Part shown: piece after piece, positions 8,300 to 15,675 of the stretch
Layout: each line of letters opens with the position of its first letter
Numbering within the stretch: the first letter of the stretch is position 1
Assembly (NCBI GenBank): GCA_017449265.1
Contig: JAFSJW010000017.1
Coordinates: 1-64,000, forward strand
Origin: Treponema sp.
GTDB lineage: Bacteria > Spirochaetota > Spirochaetia > Treponematales > Treponemataceae
Direction: 5' to 3'
Length of the DNA stretch: 64,000 bases
Notes under the pieces: generated by a model
The model's database searches: none
Seen by the model: the letters and a program-made list of their open reading frames with translations, nothing else
What the model was told of the DNA's origin: nothing
Position numbers and translations under genes: made by a program

Positions 8300-8473
8300 T
8301 TATAAGGTCAGATTTTTGGGGGGACGGTCTTTTTCGAGCCTTCCAGCAATCGCTCCGAGTAAATCCAAGTCCTCGTCAGAAAGATAATTGAGCTGAGGAA
8401 TCATTTTCTTTACCTTTGGCTTTATGTCGTCCGATGAAGTTAAGCCAAAAACAAATAAAACCACAAGACCCAT
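8300..8473 (-). CDS. Small hypothetical ORF (57 aa), weakly supported
   Basis: A 57-residue reading frame with ATG start and TAA stop. It begins with a hydrophobic stretch (MGLVVLFVFGL) and ends in a charged part with LSDEDLDLLGAIAGRLEKD. The composition of the second half looks protein-like, but there is no clear ribosome site and no recognisable family. It could be a fragment of a former gene. It is reported because it is the only sizeable open frame in the first half of the gene-poor region. Confidence 0.25.
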   Translation of the reverse strand: MGLVVLFVFGLTSSDDIKPKVKKMIPQLNYLSDEDLDLLGAIAGRLEKDRPPKNLTL

Positions 8474-8614
8474 AGCTTATGCCGTAAAACCAGTTTCTTC
8501 AGATTCGATGTTTCCAAATGAATCCATATCAGAAAACCATCAAAACTAACAGCAAAAAAGTTACCGCAGGATGTCCCGCGCAAACGATTTGTCATTTGGG
8601 GCAAAGCCAAAAGT

Positions 8615-8645
8615 GCGGTTTCGATACGCTTCGCTACTCAACCGC
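8615..8645. repeat. Extragenic palindrome, TTCGATACG/CTACTCAA type
   Basis: Ends GCGGTT and AACCGC are inverted repeats around a core containing TTCGATACGC and GCTACTCA. Related copies with different arm sequences are at 9122-9163 and, in part, 9226-9251. Confidence 0.6.
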
Positions 8646-8859
8646 AGATTCTTTCAGGTTTTAGATTTATTATTACAAGTTCGCTTTGCAAACTTAATCC
8701 AAGTATAAATTATGCCGATAATCAAAAAAGTTTCATTTCTTGGAACTGCACGGTCATAGGAATTCTGGCGAATTCCGACAAGGCTGGCGGTTGGTCTTTC
8801 TGGCTCTAGTGGCGTTCCGTATGGAATAAGCCATATTCTAAAAGCTGGGAGGGCGTGCG

Positions 8860-8928
8860 GTGTCAGTACGAATCTTTATGATTTTTGCGGTAATCGTACT
8901 CTTTGCAGTCGGTTATCTAGTCTGGTAA
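8860..8928 (+). CDS. Tiny hydrophobic peptide (22 aa), speculative
   Basis: A GTG-started frame encodes a 22-residue peptide that is almost entirely hydrophobic (MSVRIFMIFAVIVLF, then AVGYLVW) and would form one membrane helix. A GGGAGGG ribosome-site match lies five bases before the start. Two small hairpins follow the stop codon. Size, composition and structured downstream region recall type I toxins and other micro-membrane proteins, but chance cannot be ruled out for so short a frame. Confidence 0.25.
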   Translation: MSVRIFMIFAVIVLFAVGYLVW

Positions 8929-9121
8929 AACGCACCTCTCTTCGCACAAAATGCAAGAGAGCAAAAAAATAGCCGCCTAGTCTCACACACCAAGCGGCAG
9001 TGTCCGTAAGGACATTAAAGTTCATGTATGAAGACCAACCGTAGCTTTGGCTGTGCTTCTCTTTTATTATATCGGGAGTTTCTGAAAAAATCCACAGATT
9101 TTGCAGAAAAATTGCTCTCTG

Positions 9122-9163
9122 GTGGTTTCGATACACTCGCTGTTGCTCGCTACTCAACCGCCA
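9122..9163. repeat. Extragenic palindrome, TTCGATACG/CTACTCAA type
   Basis: Arms GGTTT/AACC enclose TTCGATACACTCGC and GCTCGCTACTCA. It shares the core of the 8615-8645 element but has a longer loop, and lies 11 bases before a twin-hairpin element. Confidence 0.6.
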
Positions 9164-9174
9164 CAGAATTCCCC

Positions 9175-9224
9175 GCACAAACGGCGAAGCCGTTTGTGGC
9201 CACCTTGTGCGAAGCACAAGGTGC
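9175..9224. repeat. Twin-hairpin element (copy 1, 50 bp)
   Basis: Two perfect ten-base-pair stems, CACAAACGGC-GAA-GCCGTTTGTG and CACCTTGTGC-GAA-GCACAAGGTG, are joined by GC and bracketed by G and C, 50 bases in all. The junction reads GTGGCCACC. A second 50-base unit with the same plan but other stem sequences is at 52097-52146, and a looser one at 50295-50347. Confidence 0.85.
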
Positions 9225-9225
9225 G

Positions 9226-9251
9226 GATTCGATACGGTCCGCTACTCAAAC
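9226..9251. repeat. Partial TTCGATACG/CTACTCAA element
   Basis: Contains GATTCGATACGG and CCGCTACTCAAA directly after the twin-hairpin element. It runs a few bases into the stop-codon end of the neighbouring GGDEF/EAL gene. Confidence 0.5.
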
Positions 9252-11510
9252 ATGATGTTTTTCAATGAAAGCGACAAAATCTTCTTCCATGAGCGGGCGG
9301 GAGTAGAAAAATCCCTGAACCTGATCGCAAGCGACGCTGCGCAAGAAGTCTCGCTGAATTACGGTCTCAACGCCCTCAAAGACAGTTTCTTTTTCGAGCC
9401 GCTTGCTCATGTCAATAAGGCTCTGGATGAATTTGGCTGACTTTTCGTCCATTGCGCCAGAATTGGTTGTTGACGAGTGAAGAAAATTGCGGTCGAATTT
9501 TAGTACATCAACCGGAACTTTCGTGAGCATATTCAGGGAAGATTCTCCGCTTCCGAAATCGTCCATAGCGACGGTGAACCCTTCTGTATGAAGCCGCTCG
9601 GTTATTTCGCAGAGAGTGTCGTTATCCATGACGGAACGCTCCAGAATCTCAACCTGAACGAGCGACGGAGGAATGTTGTACTTTCGGAAAAGCCCCATGA
9701 ATTCTTGCATGAATCGCTCGGGCTTGTTGTGGTTGCGGCTCATGTTCATTGAGATTGTTACGACATTTTTTCCTTCGCGGAGCTGTCGGTCAAGGAAACT
9801 GAAAACTTTGTCGTACACATAAAAATCCAGCTTCTTGATGAATCCGTTTCGCTCAAAGAGCGGAATGAATTTGTCCGGGGACAAAAAACTTCCGTCTTTC
9901 ATTTTCCAGCGCACAAGAGCTTCGGCACCAACAACTGTGTCGTTCGTAAGATTTATTTTGGGCTGGTACATGATGAAGAATTCCTCGTTTTTGAGCGCGT
10001 CATCCATCTTTGTTTCAATGAAATTCTCTTCGTTGATTTTTCCGAGCAGTCTTGTGTTGTAAATTGCGTACGGAATGAGCATATTGTCCTTGATTGTGCT
10101 TTTTGCGAACGCCGCCTGTCCGATAAGCTCTTTTACCGAAACTGCCCGCTTTTTTGCGGGACGGAAGAAAGTGATTCCGAACTTCGGGAAAAACGGAATC
10201 TCGTATGATTTTATAATTTGCGAGAGCGAGTTGCTCAAATTCCGAAAGCTCGTCATCGCGCTCCGTACATCCTTGATTCTTATGAGCATAAAGAAATGGT
10301 CGGCGTAGCCGCGCGCAAGAAGACCGTGCCGCTCCCGTACCATTGAGTTCAAAAGCGTGGAGTAGTAGAGAATCATGTTGTCGGCGGCTTCCTCACCGTA
10401 GTTCTGGTTTATGAACTTGAACCCGCGTATGTCCGCCTCAATCAGCATGAATTTTGCTTTTGGAAATCTTTTGAAAAGCCGTTCCGCTTTTTTCTCGAAC
10501 CTGTCGCGCGTCCAAAGAGTTGTGAGCGGGTCGTACACGGCGGCTATGAGCTGGTTTTTGTAGAAATAATCGGAAACAAGAAGCTCCAGAAGAAGGAGTA
10601 GGCACAAAGCCGCCACCGAAATCAGCAGGATTATTATCTCCGTCCTTTTCTGCTGTTTGTGTATGCTCAGAAGGCGTTCTTTCGGAAAAACGACTGCCAG
10701 AGTCCAGCCGCAGTTTTCTATCTTTGTGGAGAACAAATTCATCACTTTTCCCTCATAGTTTTGGGTTTCGATGTTTCTGTCCGTGCTTTTTGCAATGGCT
10801 TCCGATGAGAACGGGCGGTATTTCTCCGATTTTGGCACATAGACTTTTGCGATAAGTTCTTTATCTGGGTGAATCAGGTATTTTCCCGTTCTGTCCATTA
10901 TTGTGACATAGCTGGAATTCCCGATTTTTATGTCTTTCGTTATGTCTTCAAGAGCTGCTATTTTTATTGACGCGCACAAACGCCCGATTAAATTGTGAGA
11001 CTCATCAAAGACACCTTCCTCAACTATAAAGATTGGCGACGGGGTATAAACTGATTCGAGTATGTCGCTGACATAGTAGTTTTTTTCGTCGAATGAATCG
11101 TACATCGCATAGGTGCGGTCAGACAAATCAATCACTCGGCCGTTTGAGAAATACCCGGTTTTGTTCTGGTCAACATAGAATGTGGTACAAAAATCATCGT
11201 GGATGAAAGGCTCGTTCTCAATAATCCACTCATGGATTTTTTTCTTGTCATCGGATTTGAAAAGAGCCTCATTATATATTGAAGAAAGTGAAGTGTGGTA
11301 GTTCTCAAGGTAAAAGTGAATTGCACTTGCATATCCCTCAAGGACTTCGTGGCAGCTGTCAAAATACCGTTGTTCTGCACGGCGCAAGGAACGCTGCATG
11401 ACCGTGCTTGTCAGAATAAAGACGAGAGCCATTATGATACAGCTTACGCATAATGTTGAGAAGAACCGCACTTTGTTCGGGCTGATTCGCCTTTTAGCAC
11501 TTTTTGTCAT
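9246..11510 (-). CDS. Membrane c-di-GMP phosphodiesterase (Cache-GGDEF-EAL), degenerate GGDEF
   Basis: A 754-residue membrane sensor. A transmembrane helix near residues 15-38 precedes a periplasmic dCache-like domain (to about 275), a second helix near 285-310, a GGDEF domain (about 330-480) and an EAL domain (about 500-750). The GGDEF signature is replaced by YADHF, so cyclase activity is unlikely. The EAL domain has EALVRW, MNMSRN, VEILERS, MDDFGSGESS, LKFDRNF and FEGVET, so c-di-GMP hydrolysis should be intact. It probably couples an extracytoplasmic small-molecule signal to motility or attachment. A promoter-like TTAACA-18-TATCAT ends six bases before the ATG and there is no ribosome site, which suggests a leaderless message. 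Confidence 0.92.
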   Translation of the reverse strand: MTKSAKRRISPNKVRFFSTLCVSCIIMALVFILTSTVMQRSLRRAEQRYFDSCHEVLEGYASAIHFYLENYHTSLSSIYNEALFKSDDKKKIHEWIIENEPFIHDDFCTTFYVDQNKTGYFSNGRVIDLSDRTYAMYDSFDEKNYYVSDILESVYTPSPIFIVEEGVFDESHNLIGRLCASIKIAALEDITKDIKIGNSSYVTIMDRTGKYLIHPDKELIAKVYVPKSEKYRPFSSEAIAKSTDRNIETQNYEGKVMNLFSTKIENCGWTLAVVFPKERLLSIHKQQKRTEIIILLISVAALCLLLLLELLVSDYFYKNQLIAAVYDPLTTLWTRDRFEKKAERLFKRFPKAKFMLIEADIRGFKFINQNYGEEAADNMILYYSTLLNSMVRERHGLLARGYADHFFMLIRIKDVRSAMTSFRNLSNSLSQIIKSYEIPFFPKFGITFFRPAKKRAVSVKELIGQAAFAKSTIKDNMLIPYAIYNTRLLGKINEENFIETKMDDALKNEEFFIMYQPKINLTNDTVVGAEALVRWKMKDGSFLSPDKFIPLFERNGFIKKLDFYVYDKVFSFLDRQLREGKNVVTISMNMSRNHNKPERFMQEFMGLFRKYNIPPSLVQVEILERSVMDNDTLCEITERLHTEGFTVAMDDFGSGESSLNMLTKVPVDVLKFDRNFLHSSTTNSGAMDEKSAKFIQSLIDMSKRLEKETVFEGVETVIQRDFLRSVACDQVQGFFYSRPLMEEDFVAFIEKHHV

Positions 11511-11516
11511 ACTTTA

Positions 11517-11546
11517 ATGATAGCACACAATCTGCAAAAGTGTTAA
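11517..11546 (-). promoter_or_regulatory. Promoter of the GGDEF/EAL gene
   Basis: On the reverse strand TTAACA (11541-11546) and TATCAT (11517-11522) are separated by 18 bases. The -10 box ends only six bases before the start codon, so transcription would begin at or next to the ATG. Confidence 0.5.
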
Positions 11547-11572
11547 TTTTATTTTATGATTTTGAGATGCGC

Positions 11573-11983
11573 TTAGTCTTCGTCAATAAAAGCGAAAGTT
11601 CCGTGAAGCTTTTCGTCCACGGTCAGCTCTGCATTGCGGACTGTGTCCGTTTCGCCGCCTTCCCACGGGCGTCTGTATGTGAACTTTACGGCTGTTTTTC
11701 CTTTGCCAGTGCATTTGAGAACGAAAGTCTGAAGCCCGCCAACGCCAACAAGACCTTTCGGGGCTTTGTCCTGACTGTAGCTTTCGGAATTGACCTTGGC
11801 TATATTTGCATCTTGTATTTCGCAGCTCCATGAAAATCCTGTCGTAGGATTTGATTTAAGGCTCACCGTAACCGTGTTTCCTTTTGATGATATGGACTCG
11901 CTTCTGGATTCGTGTTTTGAAGAGCTGCAAGATGAAAAACCCAAAAATGACATAAGGGCAAGCAGAAAAAATGCTAATTTCAT
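11573..11983 (-). CDS. Chagasin-type (I42) cysteine protease inhibitor lipoprotein
   Basis: A 136-residue lipoprotein; the signal peptide ends in the lipobox FSSC near residue 19. The mature part is an inhibitor of the chagasin/ICP family: NPTTGFSW supplies loop 4 of the fold, GVGG loop 2 and YRRPWE loop 6, the three loops that block papain-type proteases. In bacteria such proteins are thought to guard against host or own cysteine proteases. The start overlaps the stop of the upstream gene by four bases (ATGA), so the two are translated together. Confidence 0.9.
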   Translation of the reverse strand: MKLAFFLLALMSFLGFSSCSSSKHESRSESISSKGNTVTVSLKSNPTTGFSWSCEIQDANIAKVNSESYSQDKAPKGLVGVGGLQTFVLKCTGKGKTAVKFTYRRPWEGGETDTVRNAELTVDEKLHGTFAFIDED

Positions 11984-12249
11984 TTTGCCTCCTCGTAAAT
12001 TGATTCAAAATCTTTCTTTGCCATAAGCGAAAAATCGCCTTTTTTGCCCCTTACGACATAATCCCCGATTTTGGCAGGGATTATTTTCTCCCGGGTTTTT
12101 ACTTTTAGCACCGGATCGAATGTTTTTCCGTCATGGTTCGTGTCCGCGTAGTCGAACATTACGAACTGCGCCGCAAGAGCCTTTACTTCGTTTTGATTTG
12201 TACCGTTCCACTGAACGGCTTCGATTATTTCTTTTCTCCTGAATTTCAT
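11980..12249 (-). CDS. Small hypothetical protein (phage/host-type, 89 aa)
   Basis: An 89-residue soluble protein. It begins MKFRRKEIIEAVQWNG and ends with GDYVVRGKKGDFSLMAKKDFESIYEE, a layout found in many short proteins of phages and bacteria without assigned function. There is no signal peptide or membrane segment. It is translationally coupled to the chagasin-type inhibitor through a four-base overlap, and lies 37 bases after the large membrane protein on the same strand. I do not recognise a function. Confidence 0.75.
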   Translation of the reverse strand: MKFRRKEIIEAVQWNGTNQNEVKALAAQFVMFDYADTNHDGKTFDPVLKVKTREKIIPAKIGDYVVRGKKGDFSLMAKKDFESIYEEAK

Positions 12250-12286
12250 AATGCCTCCGTGATAAAAAAAATAATTCCGCTTATTG

Positions 12287-14185
12287 TTACGCGGTGGGTT
12301 TCGATTTTTTCTTTTCGATTTTGAAAAAAAACGCCAGTGCGCAAACGAGCGAAGTGAGTGTGATTATTTCGGAAATGTGCCAGTAGAACGGCGGAACAAA
12401 TCGGAGTTTTATCGTTCCGTTGTACGGCTCTTTGACTGTTACGCGAACAACATTGTTCGTGCCGTCCGAAACCTCAAGGCTTGAGCCGTCTTCTTTGAAT
12501 GCTTTGTAGCCTTTGTAGTTGAACACAGGAAATTCGATGAACCCTCCGTTTTCGGACTGGATTTTGACATCAAACGAATTTCCGTCGCGTTTTTCATCAA
12601 GCACTGCGATTGAATTTGCAGAAATCTTTCTGTCCCGCTTTCCTATATCAGATTTGAACCGTGCGTATTCATTTCCGTGCGAAGGCGTCGTTCCGAATTC
12701 CTTGTAGTCTTTTATGAAATGATTCTGGCTGTCTTTGAGAAAAGAGCTTGCGAAGAATGTTCCCTGAACGAACGATAGGAAAATGACCGCAATGCAAGCT
12801 GCGTTTTTTATTTTTGGGAATTCCGCGGTAGACAGTGCAAAAAGCCTTCCGAATGCGAGAGTAAGGAAAACAATCATTATAGCAATCCATCTGAACGGGA
12901 ATTGTATCTGTGTCAGTATGTTTCCGATTTTGGTGAAGCAAATCGCATTGTACGGAAAGAAAGTCGATGACATGAAAAATATTGCTGCTGACAAAAATAT
13001 AAACAGCGCGAGCATTTTATCTTTTCTTACATACACTATGAACGCTACTGATAGTATAAGCGCGCTCATAAGCAGAAGTCCCGGCGTGTAGGGCATTCGT
13101 CTGCTCACATCAACAGGATTGATTCCGACTGAGGGCTGGAAGAAAGTGAACAGCTGGATTATGTACACTCCCGTGTGCTGGATTGCTCTCGGACCTAAGT
13201 TCTGTACAACGACCGGAACATTCTTGTAGTAATCGAGGAATGGCACGATGAAGCTCGCGCTGAAAAGAAGCGTCATAAGCGCGGAAAGAAGAATGCTCAG
13301 AATGACAGCCTTGGTGAATGTTTTTTTCCATAGGACAAGGCAAGTTATAAAAAGCGCGATTGCGGCAAGCTCCGTTGACAGAAGGTGATTCAGCAAAAGT
13401 CCTGACATTCCCAGTGAGAAAAGCAGCGAGTTCTTGAAAATGTGTCCGCGGCTTTCTTCGGAATAAATTTTGAACATTGCTAGGGCTATAATCGGGAAGA
13501 ATACGAAGGCAGTGTATTCTCCGACTGCGCTTCTGGTGAACACATCCACTAGGCGGTATGTTGATGTGGTGTAGACAAGTGATGACAAAAGCCCTATGGT
13601 CATGCTGGAGAAAATGCGCTTGAATGAGATGAAAGCCAGCGTTGCGGTAAATGCCGTTATCAAAAAGATGTATATTTCATAGGCAAGTCCGAGCTGTACA
13701 TTGAAAAGACGCAGGATTACGGGAATATACAAAAGTAAATCGCCGTAGTAGATTGAAACTGGGTAGCCGTAGCCGTCGAACCAGAACGGCTGAAATCTTA
13801 CAGGAAACTGACCGTGCTTTATTGCGTCTGTCATGCCTTCTATTCTGGTCAGATGGAATGGCAAATCATGGCCTTTTGATGCTCCTGGCATGAAAAGAAG
13901 TAGCGTTGATAAGAATGTTATTCCGAGAATCGCACCGATTTCAATTTTGTGTGCCGAAAGAAAGTCTCTTTTTATATAGCAGAGGTCCGAAGCTGCGAAA
14001 AGGAACGCTAGTCCGAGGAATTGTTTTTTATGATTCAAGAAAAATCGGATAAAACCGCTCTCAGAAATCTGCGGAAAAAAAAGACGCAATGCCACGGAAA
14101 GAAAAAACGGAATCAATATTAGAAGCTGAATTAAAATCGCTGCCCGAAACAAGAAGACCTTGTCTTTTAATTTTTGTTTATCCAT
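12287..14185 (-). CDS. Large membrane protein, PTPS-related/GT-C glycosyltransferase-like
   Basis: A 632-residue protein with about 13 transmembrane helices and a C-terminal extracytoplasmic domain of about 120 residues followed by a last helix. The first long loop contains GHDLPFHLTRIEGMTDAIKHG and RFQPFWFDGYGYPVSIYYGDL, resembling the 6-pyruvoyl-tetrahydropterin-synthase-related (PF10131) membrane proteins, which share the GT-C fold of lipid-linked-sugar transferases; the Asp in GHD is a candidate catalytic residue. A role in moving sugars from polyprenyl carriers onto surface material is a family inference. It is the first gene of a reverse-strand run that continues with the two small genes. 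Confidence 0.75.
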   Translation of the reverse strand: MDKQKLKDKVFLFRAAILIQLLILIPFFLSVALRLFFPQISESGFIRFFLNHKKQFLGLAFLFAASDLCYIKRDFLSAHKIEIGAILGITFLSTLLLFMPGASKGHDLPFHLTRIEGMTDAIKHGQFPVRFQPFWFDGYGYPVSIYYGDLLLYIPVILRLFNVQLGLAYEIYIFLITAFTATLAFISFKRIFSSMTIGLLSSLVYTTSTYRLVDVFTRSAVGEYTAFVFFPIIALAMFKIYSEESRGHIFKNSLLFSLGMSGLLLNHLLSTELAAIALFITCLVLWKKTFTKAVILSILLSALMTLLFSASFIVPFLDYYKNVPVVVQNLGPRAIQHTGVYIIQLFTFFQPSVGINPVDVSRRMPYTPGLLLMSALILSVAFIVYVRKDKMLALFIFLSAAIFFMSSTFFPYNAICFTKIGNILTQIQFPFRWIAIMIVFLTLAFGRLFALSTAEFPKIKNAACIAVIFLSFVQGTFFASSFLKDSQNHFIKDYKEFGTTPSHGNEYARFKSDIGKRDRKISANSIAVLDEKRDGNSFDVKIQSENGGFIEFPVFNYKGYKAFKEDGSSLEVSDGTNNVVRVTVKEPYNGTIKLRFVPPFYWHISEIITLTSLVCALAFFFKIEKKKSKPTA

Positions 14186-14432
14186 GAAAAATCTTCCTTA
14201 AATCTTTGCTCCATATAGGGAGGTTTTTTGCAAAATGATATAATATCTTGAATCTCAAGTTTTGAAAATTGGTGTAGCTGAATTAGGTCATGCATCTTAT
14301 TCTTGAAAAAGTCTGTTGAAACTAATCATAAGAAAGATATAAAATTGAGCGCAAGGGGCTTTTTGGAAAACTCTGATTTTTTTTGTGAAAATCCAGTTTT
14401 CAGACGGCTCGAATATTTTTAAGGATATAGTG

Positions 14433-14990
14433 ATGATTGACAAAGAAAAAATACATAAAGCGGTGGAATTGTTTTTGGAGGCGATTGGAGAGGATTCGTC
14501 CCGGTCCGGGCTTTTAGATACGCCCGAGCGCGTTGCGAGAATGTGCGATGAGCTTTTTTCGGGCATGGAAAAAGATGCGGCGGAGCCTCTTGAGAGAGTT
14601 TTTTCCGTGGAGCGACCAGGGCTTGTAATCGAAAAAGATATTCGGTTCTATTCTTTGTGCGAGCATCATCTTCTGCCTTTTTTCGGAACGGTAAGCATAG
14701 CTTATATGTACGAGGACAAAGTTACGGGGCTTAGTAAGCTTGCCCGCACTGTTGAAATCTTCGCGCGCAGGCTTCAGATTCAGGAGAACATGACGAGCCA
14801 GATTGCGGACGCCGTTATGAAGGCATTGAAACCAAAGGGAGTTATGGTGGTAGTTCAGGCGGAGCATTTGTGTATGTCAATGCGCGGGGTAAAAAATCCT
14901 GGCGCAAGGACGATGACTTTTTGCGCGCTCGGGTCTTTTGAGAAAGACTTGGAGCTTCAAAATCATGTTCTGAAAAATCTGGGGCTGTAA
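14433..14990 (+). CDS. folE: GTP cyclohydrolase I
   Basis: A 185-residue enzyme of the homodecameric FolE family, converting GTP to 7,8-dihydroneopterin triphosphate, the first step of folate synthesis. Key parts are TPERVARM, the zinc ligands in SLCEHHLLPFFG, SKLARTVEIFARRLQIQE, and the second metal-binding Cys with its surroundings in EHLCMSMRGV. The ATG at 14433 has AAGGA six bases upstream; the frame is open 16 codons further up but without conserved sequence. A DHFR-like gene follows after 13 bases, suggesting a small pterin operon. Confidence 0.97.
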   Translation: MIDKEKIHKAVELFLEAIGEDSSRSGLLDTPERVARMCDELFSGMEKDAAEPLERVFSVERPGLVIEKDIRFYSLCEHHLLPFFGTVSIAYMYEDKVTGLSKLARTVEIFARRLQIQENMTSQIADAVMKALKPKGVMVVVQAEHLCMSMRGVKNPGARTMTFCALGSFEKDLELQNHVLKNLGL

Positions 14991-15003
14991 AAGGCGGATT
15001 TGC

Positions 15004-15504
15004 ATGACTCTTTCAATGTATATGGTTATGAGCATTGACGGAATAACCGCGCTTTCTTGTGACAAGGACATACATGAATATTCTTCGCGCGAGGACAGTG
15101 AATTTTTTCTTTCCGAGCTGAAAAAACACGATGCCGTAATAACAGGGCGCGTTTCCGCAAGGCACAGAATAAGTCTTCCGCGCTTTGTTCTTACGAAAAA
15201 ACCTGACGAACAGCCGCCAGTTCCCGGAACGACATATCTTGGGGGAAGCGCGCGTGAGATTTATTCTGCGGTAGAAAAAGCCGGGTACAAAAGCGTTGCT
15301 CTTTTGGGAGGAGCGTCCACGAATTATGCTTTTCTGAAAGAAGGGCTCGTTGACGAGCTTTTTCTTACAATAGAGCCGCTAATGCTCGGAAAAGGTATTC
15401 CCCTGAGCGTGGGAGGAGAGCTTTTGGCGCATTGGGAGCTTTCTTGGGTAAGGCGGCTTAACGAGAGCGGAACGTTGGTTCTTGCGTACAAGCGGAAGGA
15501 CTGA
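15004..15504 (+). CDS. DHFR-like / RibD C-terminal family reductase
   Basis: A 166-residue protein of the dihydrofolate-reductase-like fold used by the RibD C-terminal family. It opens MTLSMYMVMSIDGI, continues with AVITGRVSA, the nucleotide-binding LLGGASTNYAFLKEGLVDELFLTIEPLMLGKG, and ends with the usual beta strand. Members reduce riboflavin intermediates or pterins with NADPH. Because it directly follows folE it could supply a dihydrofolate- or dihydropterin-reducing step; the substrate cannot be settled from sequence. It is shorter than typical RibD domains, between LKKHDAVITGR and the nucleotide site. Confidence 0.8.
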   Translation: MTLSMYMVMSIDGITALSCDKDIHEYSSREDSEFFLSELKKHDAVITGRVSARHRISLPRFVLTKKPDEQPPVPGTTYLGGSAREIYSAVEKAGYKSVALLGGASTNYAFLKEGLVDELFLTIEPLMLGKGIPLSVGGELLAHWELSWVRRLNESGTLVLAYKRKD

Positions 15505-15606
15505 GAGCATGAAAATCTATGCGCACAAATAAGTGTTGTCTGAACTGAACTTGACAATGGTTCGGGGCTTTATACAATGACTGAATTTTTATGTTTCCGT
15601 AACGAT

Positions 15607-15635
15607 TTTACAATTGTTTGTTGTTGATTTATAAT
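15607..15635 (+). promoter_or_regulatory. Promoter of acyl-CoA synthetase gene
   Basis: TTTACA (15607-15612), a 17-base spacer and a perfect TATAAT (15630-15635) lie 40 bases before the start codon at 15676. A second match, TTGACA at 15551 with TACAAT at 15573 and a 16-base spacer, lies further upstream. Confidence 0.7.
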
Positions 15636-15675
15636 AGAAGCTGATAAAAACTTGTATATTCGGATGGAGATTTTT

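Larger units (their letters stand above)
8139..9245. other. Gene-poor 1.1-kb region rich in palindromic repeats
   Basis: No full-length gene is seen. The stretch holds an imperfect inverted repeat at 8159-8232, a 58-codon reverse-strand ORF (8300-8473), a degenerate hairpin near 8580-8616, a TTCGATACG/CTACTCAA-type palindrome at 8615-8645, a 22-residue hydrophobic ORF at 8860-8928, small hairpins at 8980-9020, another palindrome at 9122-9163, a twin-hairpin element at 9175-9224 and a partial palindrome at 9226-9251. A longer reverse-strand frame (8876-9217) runs through these hairpins and looks spurious. Confidence 0.7.

Noticed and set aside
8740-8930. Decayed FGE-type gene (segment reading NLYDFCGNR in one frame)
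   Set aside because: Only a short chance-like match; frames are broken and no further family motifs are found.
8876-9217. Reverse-strand frame of 113 codons
   Set aside because: It runs through several hairpins and part of an extragenic repeat, has no ribosome site and no family-like sequence.
14186-14432. Tetrahydrofolate-type riboswitch ahead of folE
   Set aside because: The leader shows no matching paired elements or terminator; it appears to be plain AT-rich sequence.
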